Positions 1 to 5,567 of a DNA stretch of 6,617 nucleotides are shown in pieces. Source of the stretch: Bacillota bacterium (GTDB lineage Bacteria > Bacillota > Sulfobacillia > JABLXB01). The stretch is taken from contig JANLGA010000085.1 of NCBI GenBank assembly GCA_024653225.1, forward strand, positions 1-6,617. The letters run 5' to 3'. The notes beneath the pieces are model-generated. The model searched no databases. It saw only the letters and a program-made list of their open reading frames with translations, and had not been told where the DNA came from. Numbering within the stretch: the stretch's first letter is position 1; every line of letters begins with the position of its first letter. The translations under genes and the position numbers were made by a program.

Positions 1-1
1 T

Positions 2-304
2 CAGGTCATAGGCGAGACCGAAGTGGATAAGGTGTTCGAGGTACTCAGGTCTTCCAGGACGAAGATGTCCACGAACTGGAACCGAAGGTACAGGGCGAAC
101 CTGGAGAAGATCAAGAGCGGCAACATATACGAGGTCGCCGAGGTTGTCAGGAACCTCGTGTTGAGGGACAGGGAAAAGGGTCTTTCCACCGGCGAGCGGA
201 AGATGCTGGACAGCGCGAGGCAAATACTCATAAGCGAGCTCGTGCTGGCGAAGGGCATAGAGGAAAAAGCGGCCAACGTCATTCTTGACGAAGTACTGGC
301 GTAG
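2..304 (+). CDS. carD: CarD-family transcriptional regulator, C-terminal part (5' end outside window)
   Basis: The reading frame is open from base 2 to the TAG at 302-304, giving the last 100 residues of a protein family usually about 160 long. What is present is the all-helical C-terminal domain. Its recognisable pattern is an aromatic/basic stretch (NWNRRYRANLEKIKSGN), then an EVAEVVRNLVLRDREKGLS helix, then GERKMLDSARQILISEL. The N-terminal Tudor-like domain that binds the RNA polymerase beta subunit is missing because the window starts inside the gene. A GTG at 23 could be mistaken for the start, but the frame continues upstream and a 93-residue CarD would lack its polymerase contact domain. 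Known role of the family: stabilising the open promoter complex and modulating rRNA and housekeeping promoters. carD directly before yacL and ispD is a common arrangement in Clostridia. The assignment is based on motif recognition and context. Confidence 0.88.
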   Translation, partial: QVIGETEVDKVFEVLRSSRTKMSTNWNRRYRANLEKIKSGNIYEVAEVVRNLVLRDREKGLSTGERKMLDSARQILISELVLAKGIEEKAANVILDEVLA

Positions 305-337
305 GATCCGGGCCGTTGCAAGTGCCGTTTCTTTCCA

Positions 338-386
338 GGTTTGCGGGCACGCGACCGTCCAGACGCACGGTTGCTGCCCGCAAGCC
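338..386 (+). terminator. 20-bp imperfect hairpin after carD, possible terminator without U-tract
   Basis: Bases 338-358 pair with 367-386 through 20 base pairs, with two G-U wobbles (340/384 and 353/372), one bulged C (350) and an 8-base loop (359-366). The uninterrupted core is TTGCGGGCA (341-349) against TGCCCGCAA (375-383). It lies 33 bases after the carD stop and ends 3 bases before the -35 box of the yacL promoter, so its position fits insulation of carD from yacL. There is no run of T after the stem on either strand, so it is not a canonical intrinsic terminator. It could instead be a U-less terminator, an RNA stability or processing element, or a protein-binding site. The structure itself is certain on paper; the function is inference. 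Confidence 0.5.
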
Positions 387-389
387 AGC

Positions 390-418
390 TTGAAAGGGGT
401 ATGGCCTTGTCCTATAAT
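390..418 (+). promoter_or_regulatory. Sigma-A type promoter for yacL
   Basis: TTGAAA (390-395) and TATAAT (413-418) are separated by 17 bases: a perfect -10 box, a five-of-six -35 box and ideal spacing. Transcription would start near 425, giving a leader of about 53 bases before the yacL start at 478. The leader ends in a strong ribosome binding site, GGGGAGGT (461-468). The promoter means yacL does not depend only on read-through from carD. It stands out in GC-rich surroundings, which makes a chance match less likely. Confidence 0.8.
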
Positions 419-477
419 GGTTTGGGTATAAAGCGGCATTGCGTATCCCTCGCAGGTGCAGGGGAGGTAGATAAGAA

Positions 478-1575
478 TTGAACCAGGCAGTCCGCAAGAT
501 CGCGTTCTTTGCGGGTCTTGCCCTGGGAGCCGTCGGCGGGTTCTATAGTGTAAAACCCCTCGCCAGACTTGGGAACCTGGAACTTGGGGGAAACCGACTC
601 TTCGGAATCATGGTATTCGGTACTGCTCTCGGGGCGCTCCTCGGGGCCCTGGTCGGCCCGCGCATGGCGGCCGCCGGCTGGCAGCTGGTCTCCTGGGCCG
701 AGGGGAGGCTTCACAGGGCTCCCCTGCCCGACATCGTTTCGGGGGCCCTCGGCCTCGTCGTGGGGCTGATAATCGCGAACCTTCTCAGTCCTGCATTGTT
801 GCGGATACCATTTCTAGGGACCTATCTATCGGCCGGAGTCATGCTGCTTCTGGGCTACCTCGGTGCCGCCGTGCTCATGAAGAAGAAAGACGATCTGGCC
901 GGGCTCCTCGGTTTCTTCCGGCTGGGCGGGAGATCCGAGAGGGGAGCCGCTTCCTCTCCCGTGCAGCCCAAGATACTGGATACGAGCGTCATCATAGACG
1001 GGCGGATAGCGGATATCTGCAAGACCGGCTTCGTGGAGGGGCCGATCGTCATCCCGGGTTTCGTGCTCGAAGAACTGCGGCACATAGCCGATTCCTCGGA
1101 CGTACTCAAGCGTAACAGGGGCAGACGGGGTCTCGAAGTGCTCAACAGAATCCAGAAAGAACTGGACGTGCAGGTCCAGATATACGAGAAGGACGTGGGC
1201 GGCTTCGCCGAAGTGGACTCGAAGCTCGTGAAGTTGGCCAGGCTCCTGGGCGGTCGCATCATCACAAATGACTTCAATTTGAACAAGGTCGCCGAGCTCC
1301 AGGGGGTCAGGGTGCTCAACATCAACGAGCTCGCGAATTCCGTGAAGCCCATCGTGCTGCCGGGCGAAGAAATGACGGTGCACGTCATAAAGGACGGGAA
1401 AGAAGCCGGCCAAGGGGTCGCATACCTGGACGACGGGACGATGATCGTCATAGACGGGGGAAAGAGACACATCGGCGAGACGATCGGCGTCATGGTCACC
1501 AGTGTACTGCAGACCGCCGCGGGCCGCATGATATTCGCAAGACCGAAGTATCCCCTCGAGCGCGCGGTTCAGTGA
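478..1575 (+). CDS. yacL: PIN/TRAM domain membrane protein (YacL family), predicted ribonuclease
   Basis: 365 residues, normal for the family. Four hydrophobic segments (roughly residues 8-25, 41-60, 85-107 and 112-134) anchor the protein in the cytoplasmic membrane. A basic linker leads to a cytoplasmic PIN nuclease domain (about 165-285) and a C-terminal TRAM RNA-binding domain (about 295-357). The PIN acidic residues are visible: D168 in KILDTSVIIDG, E199 in FVLEELRHIAD, D247 in AEVDSKLVKLA and D265 in RIITNDFN, so the metal-dependent nuclease site looks intact. The TRAM part includes GVAYLDDGTMIVIDGG. The TTG start at 478 is chosen because GGGGAGGT (461-468) lies 9 bases upstream and it yields the expected first membrane helix. 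The gene has its own promoter. It ends in a 7-base overlap with the convergent ferritin-like gene. The physiological RNA target of YacL proteins is not known to me, so only the biochemical class is asserted. Confidence 0.92.
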   Translation: MNQAVRKIAFFAGLALGAVGGFYSVKPLARLGNLELGGNRLFGIMVFGTALGALLGALVGPRMAAAGWQLVSWAEGRLHRAPLPDIVSGALGLVVGLIIANLLSPALLRIPFLGTYLSAGVMLLLGYLGAAVLMKKKDDLAGLLGFFRLGGRSERGAASSPVQPKILDTSVIIDGRIADICKTGFVEGPIVIPGFVLEELRHIADSSDVLKRNRGRRGLEVLNRIQKELDVQVQIYEKDVGGFAEVDSKLVKLARLLGGRIITNDFNLNKVAELQGVRVLNINELANSVKPIVLPGEEMTVHVIKDGKEAGQGVAYLDDGTMIVIDGGKRHIGETIGVMVTSVLQTAAGRMIFARPKYPLERAVQ

Positions 1576-2021
1576 CGCCGTTCCGTGTTTTCCGCCTCCT
1601 CGACGAGGCACAGGAGCCGGCTGAAGCGGGTCGCGTGCATCATTTCGTCCGTGGACGCCTCGTAGAACACGCAAGCCACCCCGGGGTCGCAGGTCGAAAG
1701 CATGATGCTCCTGTAAAACCGCGCGTCGTGGAGCTCGTCGTAGAAGGATTCGCGCAACCCCTCGGCATAGCCGGCGAAGGCCGGGGGCCTTGCGACCACC
1801 GGCGGCGGGCAGACTCCCGTCAACCGCCAGTAGAGGGCCCTGAAGGACAGGAAATGCTTGGTTTCGTCCGCGATGATTGCCCGGAGATTCTCCCGATCTT
1901 CGTCCGACGGAGCCATACAGAGCAGCTTGCTGTAGTCCTGAATGGCCGAGGCTTCCCCCTCGATCGCTCGCTGGATCTCCGCCAGATCGTGTCGGGGACG
2001 GACCAACCCGTGTTGCAGCAT
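1569..2021 (-). CDS. Ferritin-like (rubrerythrin-type) four-helix diiron protein
   Basis: 150 residues on the minus strand, soluble, without a signal peptide. Four helices carry the typical carboxylate/histidine ligand pattern. E21 or E23 lies in IEGEASAIQDY, and E53 and H56 form an ExxH motif in IIADETKHFLSF. E96 and H98 are in FYDELHDARFY, E121 is in FYEASTDE, and E126 and H129 form the second ExxH (DEMMHATRF). This resembles stand-alone ferritin-like proteins of anaerobic Firmicutes, which lack the rubredoxin domain of rubrerythrin; no CxxC pair is present. The likely role is binding iron or handling peroxide/oxygen, but substrate and partner cannot be inferred. The ATG at 2021 has GGGGGT (2035-2030) 8 bases upstream. 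The stop codon overlaps the end of yacL, and the gene interrupts the usual yacL-ispD order, so it was probably inserted or retained separately. A 198-residue frame on the opposite strand is judged a shadow. Confidence 0.85.
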   Translation of the reverse strand: MLQHGLVRPRHDLAEIQRAIEGEASAIQDYSKLLCMAPSDEDRENLRAIIADETKHFLSFRALYWRLTGVCPPPVVARPPAFAGYAEGLRESFYDELHDARFYRSIMLSTCDPGVACVFYEASTDEMMHATRFSRLLCLVEEAENTERRH

Positions 2022-2029
2022 GTATATCT

Positions 2030-2064
2030 ACCCCCGTGTGAACCCGAGCGCCCGACGGGGGCGC
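2030..2064 (-). promoter_or_regulatory. Two mutually exclusive hairpins over the ferritin-like gene's ribosome binding site
   Basis: On the minus strand, CCCCCGT (2061-2055) can pair with ACGGGGG (2037-2031) through 7 base pairs over a 17-base loop, which buries the GGGGGT ribosome binding site. Alternatively GCGCCC (2064-2059) pairs with GGGCGC (2053-2048) over a 5-base loop, using the same C-rich segment and leaving the binding site free. The arrangement has the form of a translational on/off switch. No known riboswitch class is recognised, and GC-rich DNA generates such pairings by chance, so the function is speculative. Confidence 0.35.
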
Positions 2065-2088
2065 ACCCGGTTGTAGTCATAATACGCC

Positions 2089-2098
2089 GGGGTACCCC
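2089..2098. promoter_or_regulatory. Palindrome GGGGTACCCC, possible operator
   Basis: A perfect 10-base palindrome in the gap between two divergent genes, 27 bases upstream of the -35 box of the ispDF promoter. On the minus strand a TATTAT (2086-2081 region) that could act as a -10 box for the ferritin-like gene follows it directly, but no good -35 box accompanies that. A regulator binding here could affect both genes. The palindrome is short, so confidence is low. Confidence 0.3.
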
Positions 2099-2124
2099 CA
2101 TGTGTGAGGGTGAAGCCGCAATCC

Positions 2125-2154
2125 TTGAATCCGCGGGATCGCGGGTGTTACAAT
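2125..2154 (+). promoter_or_regulatory. Sigma-A type promoter for the ispDF-cysS-thyX-rlmB unit
   Basis: TTGAAT (2125-2130) and TACAAT (2149-2154) are 18 bases apart, four-of-six and five-of-six matches to the sigma-A consensus. Transcription is expected 6-7 bases after the -10 box, at about 2160-2161, which is the A of the proposed ispDF ATG. The message would therefore be leaderless, consistent with the lack of any Shine-Dalgarno sequence before that ATG. Confidence 0.65.
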
Positions 2155-2160
2155 ATTCAC

Positions 2161-3399
2161 ATGCGTGAAACGGGCCGAAATGCCGGCGCAGCACCGACCG
2201 GTGCCGTGGCCGTGGTCGTGGCAGCCGGACGGTCTGAGCGATTCGGCAACCCCAAGAAACAATTCGCGGAGGTGTGCGGTCTGCCGGTGGTGGCCCACAC
2301 CCTGAGGGCACTGGAGGCCAGTCCCCTTGTCGAGGGCATGGTCCTCGTGGTGCCCGGGGAAGACCTCGAGAAATGCGAGCGGGAGGTTATCCCGCGAGCG
2401 GGATGTTCGAGGGTGCTCTGTGTCGTCGCCGGGGGAGCGGACAGGCAGGAGTCGGTGTACAGGGGGCTCGCCAGGGTCCCGAATGACGCGGAATGGGTTC
2501 TGGTGCACGACGGCGTCCGCCCGCTCGTCAGCCCGGAGCTCGTCGAGCGCGTGCTGGAAGGCGCCCGGAGTACGGGCGCCGCGGTACCGGGCCTTCCCCT
2601 CAGCGAGACCATCAAGCAGAGCTCCGACGACCGCCTCGTCGCGCGCACCGTTGACCGGCGCGGCATATGGAGGATCCAGACACCGCAGGCATTTCGCAGG
2701 ACTCTGCTGCTAGCCGCGCACGAACGCGCGGCCGAGGTGAACCTGCGCGCCACAGACGATGCGGCGCTCGTCGAGGCGGTAGGGGTCGGTGTGGTGCTGG
2801 TGGACGGGGAAGAGCAGAACATCAAGATCACCACCCACGGGGATTTTCGACTGGTGGAAAGCGTCCTGGCGAGGAGGCGAGAGGGAGCGCGCGTGATGGG
2901 AGAGTCGAGAGTGGGTATAGGCTACGACGTCCACAGGCTCGTGCCCGGCGACGGGCTGGTGCTGGGCGGAGTCACCATTCCTTGCGAGTTCTCCCTCCAA
3001 GGGCACTCCGATGCCGATGTACTCTGTCATGCAGTCATGGACGCGATACTTGGCGCACTGGGAGAGAAGGACATCGGCTTTCATTTTCCCACGACCGATC
3101 CCGGTTATGAGGGAGCGCGCAGCACCAAATTGCTGGAACGGGTCGTCGGGATCGCGGCGGCGCGCGGCTTCCGTGTCGTGAACGCCGATGCCGTCGTGGT
3201 CGCCGAGAAACCCATGTTGGGGGGACACGTGGCCCAGATAAAGCGGAGCCTTGCCTCGGCGATTCGGACTTCAGCCGACGACGTGGGCGTCAAAGCCACT
3301 ACCTCGGAGGGCATGGGGTTCGTGGGTCGCGGAGAGGGCATATGCGCCTGGGCGGCCGTCATGCTCCAAAGGACTGGGGGCGTCGCAGGTTGCCTCTGA
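2161..3399 (+). CDS. ispDF: Bifunctional IspD/IspF: 2-C-methyl-D-erythritol 4-phosphate cytidylyltransferase / 2,4-cyclodiphosphate synthase
   Basis: 412 residues carrying the third and fifth enzymes of the MEP isoprenoid pathway in one cytosolic chain. The IspD half (about 18-235) has the nucleotide-binding VVAAGRSERFG with KKQF, then GGADRQESVYRG, VHDGVRP, RIQTPQAF, ATDDAALVE and a final NIKITT. The IspF half (about 250-405) has the metal site D256-x-H258 in GIGYDVH and H290 in LCHAVMDA. It also has HSDAD (282-286) and the signature ATTSEGMGFVGRGEGI near residues 380-395. No stop separates the halves, and the linker is only about ten residues. The ATG at 2161 is preferred over an in-frame GTG at 2104, because the extra residues match nothing and the promoter -10 box lies between them. 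GTG 2206 is another option. Fused IspDF proteins are known in alpha- and epsilonproteobacteria and some other bacteria, while many Firmicutes keep separate genes. It overlaps cysS by 10 bases. Confidence 0.93.
   Translation: MRETGRNAGAAPTGAVAVVVAAGRSERFGNPKKQFAEVCGLPVVAHTLRALEASPLVEGMVLVVPGEDLEKCEREVIPRAGCSRVLCVVAGGADRQESVYRGLARVPNDAEWVLVHDGVRPLVSPELVERVLEGARSTGAAVPGLPLSETIKQSSDDRLVARTVDRRGIWRIQTPQAFRRTLLLAAHERAAEVNLRATDDAALVEAVGVGVVLVDGEEQNIKITTHGDFRLVESVLARRREGARVMGESRVGIGYDVHRLVPGDGLVLGGVTIPCEFSLQGHSDADVLCHAVMDAILGALGEKDIGFHFPTTDPGYEGARSTKLLERVVGIAAARGFRVVNADAVVVAEKPMLGGHVAQIKRSLASAIRTSADDVGVKATTSEGMGFVGRGEGICAWAAVMLQRTGGVAGCL
2881..2898 (+). promoter_or_regulatory. Internal ribosome binding site and ATG at the ispF domain boundary
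   Basis: Inside the fused gene, GAGGGAG (2881-2887) lies 8 bases before an in-frame ATG (2896) that begins MGESRVGIGYDVH, the natural start of a stand-alone IspF. A GTG (2893) directly precedes it. A second purine-rich GAGGAGG (2871-2877) lies further upstream. The site may be the retained start of a formerly separate ispF gene and could still produce IspF alone. Confidence 0.45.
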
Positions 3400-4817
3400 G
3401 GGTATACAACACCATGTCCCGCCGAAAGGAAGACGTGGTCACGAGGGAGCCCGGCAAGGCGTACATCTACGTCTGCGGGATAACCCCGTACAGCCGCAGC
3501 CACCTGGGCCACGCGCGCCCGAGCGTCTTCTGGGACGTCGTGCGCAGATACCTTGAATACCGGGGATACTCCGTTTACCTGGTCCAGAACTTCACCGACA
3601 TAGACGACAAGATCATAGCCGCTTCCGCTCGCGAAGGATTGCACTTCAGGGAGCTCGCGGAGAAGTACAGCCGCGACTACCTCGAGTCCATGGACGATCT
3701 GAAAGTGAGGAGAGCCGACCTATATCCGCGAGCCACCGACCACATTGACGACATTATCAAGATAGTCGCCGGCCTCATCGAGAAAGGGCACGCCTACGAG
3801 GCGGCGGGTGACGTTTACTTCGACGTGCGGAGCTTCCGCGGTTACGGCAAGCTGTCGCACCGATCCGTGGACGAGCTGGTCGCGGGCTCGAGAGTGGAGC
3901 CTGGCGAGAACAAGCGCGATCCCGCCGATTTCGCGCTCTGGAAAGCGGCCAAGCAGGGAGAGCCGGCGTGGGACAGCCCGTGGGGGCCGGGAAGACCGGG
4001 CTGGCACATCGAGTGCTCGGCGATGTCGCTGCGGTACCTGGGTCAAGGTTTCGACTTTCATGGCGGCGGGACGGAGCTGGTGTTCCCGCACCACGAGAAC
4101 GAGGTGGCTCAATCCGAGGCATACACCGGGCAAGAACCCTTCGTCCGGTACTGGGTGCACCACGAGATGCTGACCCTCAGGAGCGAGAAGATGTCCAAGT
4201 CCCTCGGGAACGTCGTACCGATCCCGGAGGTGCTCCGGAGGTTTCCCCCCGAAGTGGTCAGGCTGGCGATGCTTTCGGCCCACTACAGGACGCTCGTCGA
4301 GTTCTCGGACGAGTCCCTCGAATCAGCCGAGCGCGGTTGGCGCAGATTGGAAGGCGCGAGGACGAACGCCGTCGCGTTTCTCCGGGACACCTCGGCAGCC
4401 GCGCTGGACAGCGAAATGTCCGCGGCTGCACGGAGGAAATTCGAGGAGGCGATGGATGACGACTTCAACACCGGCCTGGCCATAGCTGCTTTGTTCGACC
4501 TGGCGCGGGACACGAACGCCCTGGTAGGAACGGCGACGAAGACGGATGCGCGAGCCCTCGGGATCGTTACCGGCGCGCTTCGCACCCTGGAAGAGCTCGG
4601 CGGGATCCTCGGCATTCTCAGGGACCATGTGGAGGCACCCGGGGACGCCGGTGAGGTCGAAGCCCTGTTGAAGATAATACTAGACCTGAGAGAGGACGCG
4701 AGGAGGAGAAGGGACTGGCAAACAGCCGACGCGTTGAGGCAGCGCCTCGGTGACGCCGGATTCGTGATAGAGGACACACCCCTGGGGCCGAGGTGGAAGA
4801 GGGAAAGGCGGGACTGA
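3390..4817 (+). CDS. cysS: Cysteinyl-tRNA synthetase (class I)
   Basis: 475 residues from a TTG start, the usual size for the family. It attaches cysteine to tRNA-Cys in the cytosol. The Rossmann catalytic domain contains the HIGH-type motif HLGH (38-41) and the KMSKS loop (267-271, SEKMSKSLGN). The zinc site that recognises cysteine is complete at C29, C209 (WHIECSAM), H234 and E238 (PHHENE), almost the same numbering as the E. coli enzyme. That agreement is a main reason for choosing TTG 3390 over the upstream ATG 3342 or downstream ATG 3414; it also keeps the conserved VYNT at the N-terminus. A DALR-type helical region and the C-terminal RRRRDWQTADALRQRL-EDTPLGPRW element identify CysS rather than the related ligase MshC. 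G-rich bases at 3375-3379 may serve as ribosome binding site. It overlaps ispDF by 10 bases, suggesting translational coupling. The sequence around the HIGH motif (CGITPYSRS) is less usual than CGPTVYDYA. Confidence 0.93.
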   Translation: MPLRVYNTMSRRKEDVVTREPGKAYIYVCGITPYSRSHLGHARPSVFWDVVRRYLEYRGYSVYLVQNFTDIDDKIIAASAREGLHFRELAEKYSRDYLESMDDLKVRRADLYPRATDHIDDIIKIVAGLIEKGHAYEAAGDVYFDVRSFRGYGKLSHRSVDELVAGSRVEPGENKRDPADFALWKAAKQGEPAWDSPWGPGRPGWHIECSAMSLRYLGQGFDFHGGGTELVFPHHENEVAQSEAYTGQEPFVRYWVHHEMLTLRSEKMSKSLGNVVPIPEVLRRFPPEVVRLAMLSAHYRTLVEFSDESLESAERGWRRLEGARTNAVAFLRDTSAAALDSEMSAAARRKFEEAMDDDFNTGLAIAALFDLARDTNALVGTATKTDARALGIVTGALRTLEELGGILGILRDHVEAPGDAGEVEALLKIILDLREDARRRRDWQTADALRQRLGDAGFVIEDTPLGPRWKRERRD

Positions 4818-4820
4818 CCG

Positions 4821-5567
4821 GTGCGCGTGATGTTGCTCGGGCACACTCCCGAGCCGGAGAAGGCCGTCGCGATGGCTGCAAGGCTGTGCCATACCGACGC
4901 GGGCATCCCGGAGCTGGCGGAGGGGCTTTCAAGCGAACGGGCGGCCGCGTTGATCCGTGACCTCAGGAACATGGGGCATCTTTCGCCGTTCGAGCACGCC
5001 TCGTTCTCATTCGGGATTTCGGGCGTGAGCAGGGCACTCTCGCATCAGCTGGTGAGACACAGGATAGCCTCCTATTCGCAGAAGTCCCAGAGATACGTGA
5101 GCGAGAGCCGGTTCGACTACGTCACCCCTGCCACAGTGGCGGCGAACCCGGAAGCACTGCGCCTTTTCGAGGAAGCGATGCGCAGCATGCGAAACTGTTA
5201 TGACGCGCTCGTGAAGCTCGGTGTGCCCGGGGAAGACGCCAGGTACGTGCTCCCCAACGCGTGTACGACGCAGCTCATGTGCACGTTCAATGCGAGGAGC
5301 CTCTTGAACTTCTTCGAGCTCAGGTGTTGTTCCAGGGCGCAGGAAGAGATCAGGTCGCTTGCCTGGAAGATGCTGGAGCTCGTGAGGGCCGTGGCCCCCT
5401 CGATCTTCGAGAACGCGGGACCGCCGTGCGTGAGCGAGGGGAGGTGCAGGGAGGGCCGCCTGTCGTGCGGGATGTACCGGAAATCCCGAACGGCGGAGGG
5501 GCCGACCCCCGACCGGCGGTCCGCGCCGAAAGGCAGTCCAGGAATGGGCGATGGTGCGGGATCATAG
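4821..5567 (+). CDS. thyX: FAD-dependent thymidylate synthase ThyX
   Basis: 248 residues. ThyX makes dTMP from dUMP using methylene-tetrahydrofolate and NADPH-reduced FAD, normally as a homotetramer. The defining motif RHRx7S is present at residues 79-89 (RHRIASYSQKS) and continues QRY. Upstream is LSPFEHASFSF (H59), and downstream are DARYVLPNACTTQL (from 139) and FNARSLLNFFELR (156-168), whose Asn and Arg residues contact FAD and dUMP. The C-terminal part has a cysteine cluster (C203, C209, C216) followed by about 29 polar, Gly/Pro/Arg-rich residues that look unstructured and seem to add to the usual family length. The GTG at 4821 starts 3 bases after the cysS stop, with GGCGGG (4807-4812) 8 bases upstream. 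The last 17 bases overlap rlmB. The position usually taken by mrnC after cysS is empty. Confidence 0.94.
   Translation: MRVMLLGHTPEPEKAVAMAARLCHTDAGIPELAEGLSSERAAALIRDLRNMGHLSPFEHASFSFGISGVSRALSHQLVRHRIASYSQKSQRYVSESRFDYVTPATVAANPEALRLFEEAMRSMRNCYDALVKLGVPGEDARYVLPNACTTQLMCTFNARSLLNFFELRCCSRAQEEIRSLAWKMLELVRAVAPSIFENAGPPCVSEGRCREGRLSCGMYRKSRTAEGPTPDRRSAPKGSPGMGDGAGS

Larger units (their letters stand above)
2029..2107. repeat. Imperfect direct repeat TACCCCC..GTGTGA in the divergent gap
   Basis: TACCCCCGTGTGA (2029-2041) recurs as TACCCCCATGTGTGA (2093-2107), identical apart from two inserted bases. The copies lie 64 bases apart and flank most of the region between the divergent ferritin-like and ispDF genes, so they could be paired operator half-sites. 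The left copy also contains the ferritin-like gene's ribosome binding site on the other strand. Confidence 0.4.

Noticed and set aside
1591..1606. GCCTC...GAGGC hairpin near the convergent stops as a shared terminator
   Set aside because: The stem is only about five pairs, lies inside the ferritin-like coding region and has no T-run on either strand.
826..1674. 282-codon open frame on the minus strand across yacL
   Set aside because: It mirrors the high-GC codon structure of yacL, has no recognisable domains or ribosome binding site, and is rich in residues typical of antisense shadows. yacL has clear PIN/TRAM motifs.
2104..2160. GTG 2104 as the ispDF start, adding 19 residues
   Set aside because: The added residues match nothing in IspD proteins, and the promoter -10 box (2149-2154) would fall inside the coding sequence, leaving the GTG upstream of the transcript.
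1572..2168. 198-codon open frame on the plus strand opposite the ferritin-like gene
   Set aside because: The minus-strand frame has two ExxH motifs, a four-helix pattern and a ribosome binding site. The plus-strand frame shows no family features.
2157..2834. 225-codon minus-strand frame across ispD
   Set aside because: Composition dominated by Ser, Arg, Thr and Pro, no motifs, and fully explained as antisense of the ispD domain.
3342..3389. ATG 3342 as the cysS start
   Set aside because: It would give a 42-base longer overlap read in another frame of conserved ispF sequence, and the extra residues have no counterpart in CysS. Zinc-ligand numbering fits TTG 3390.
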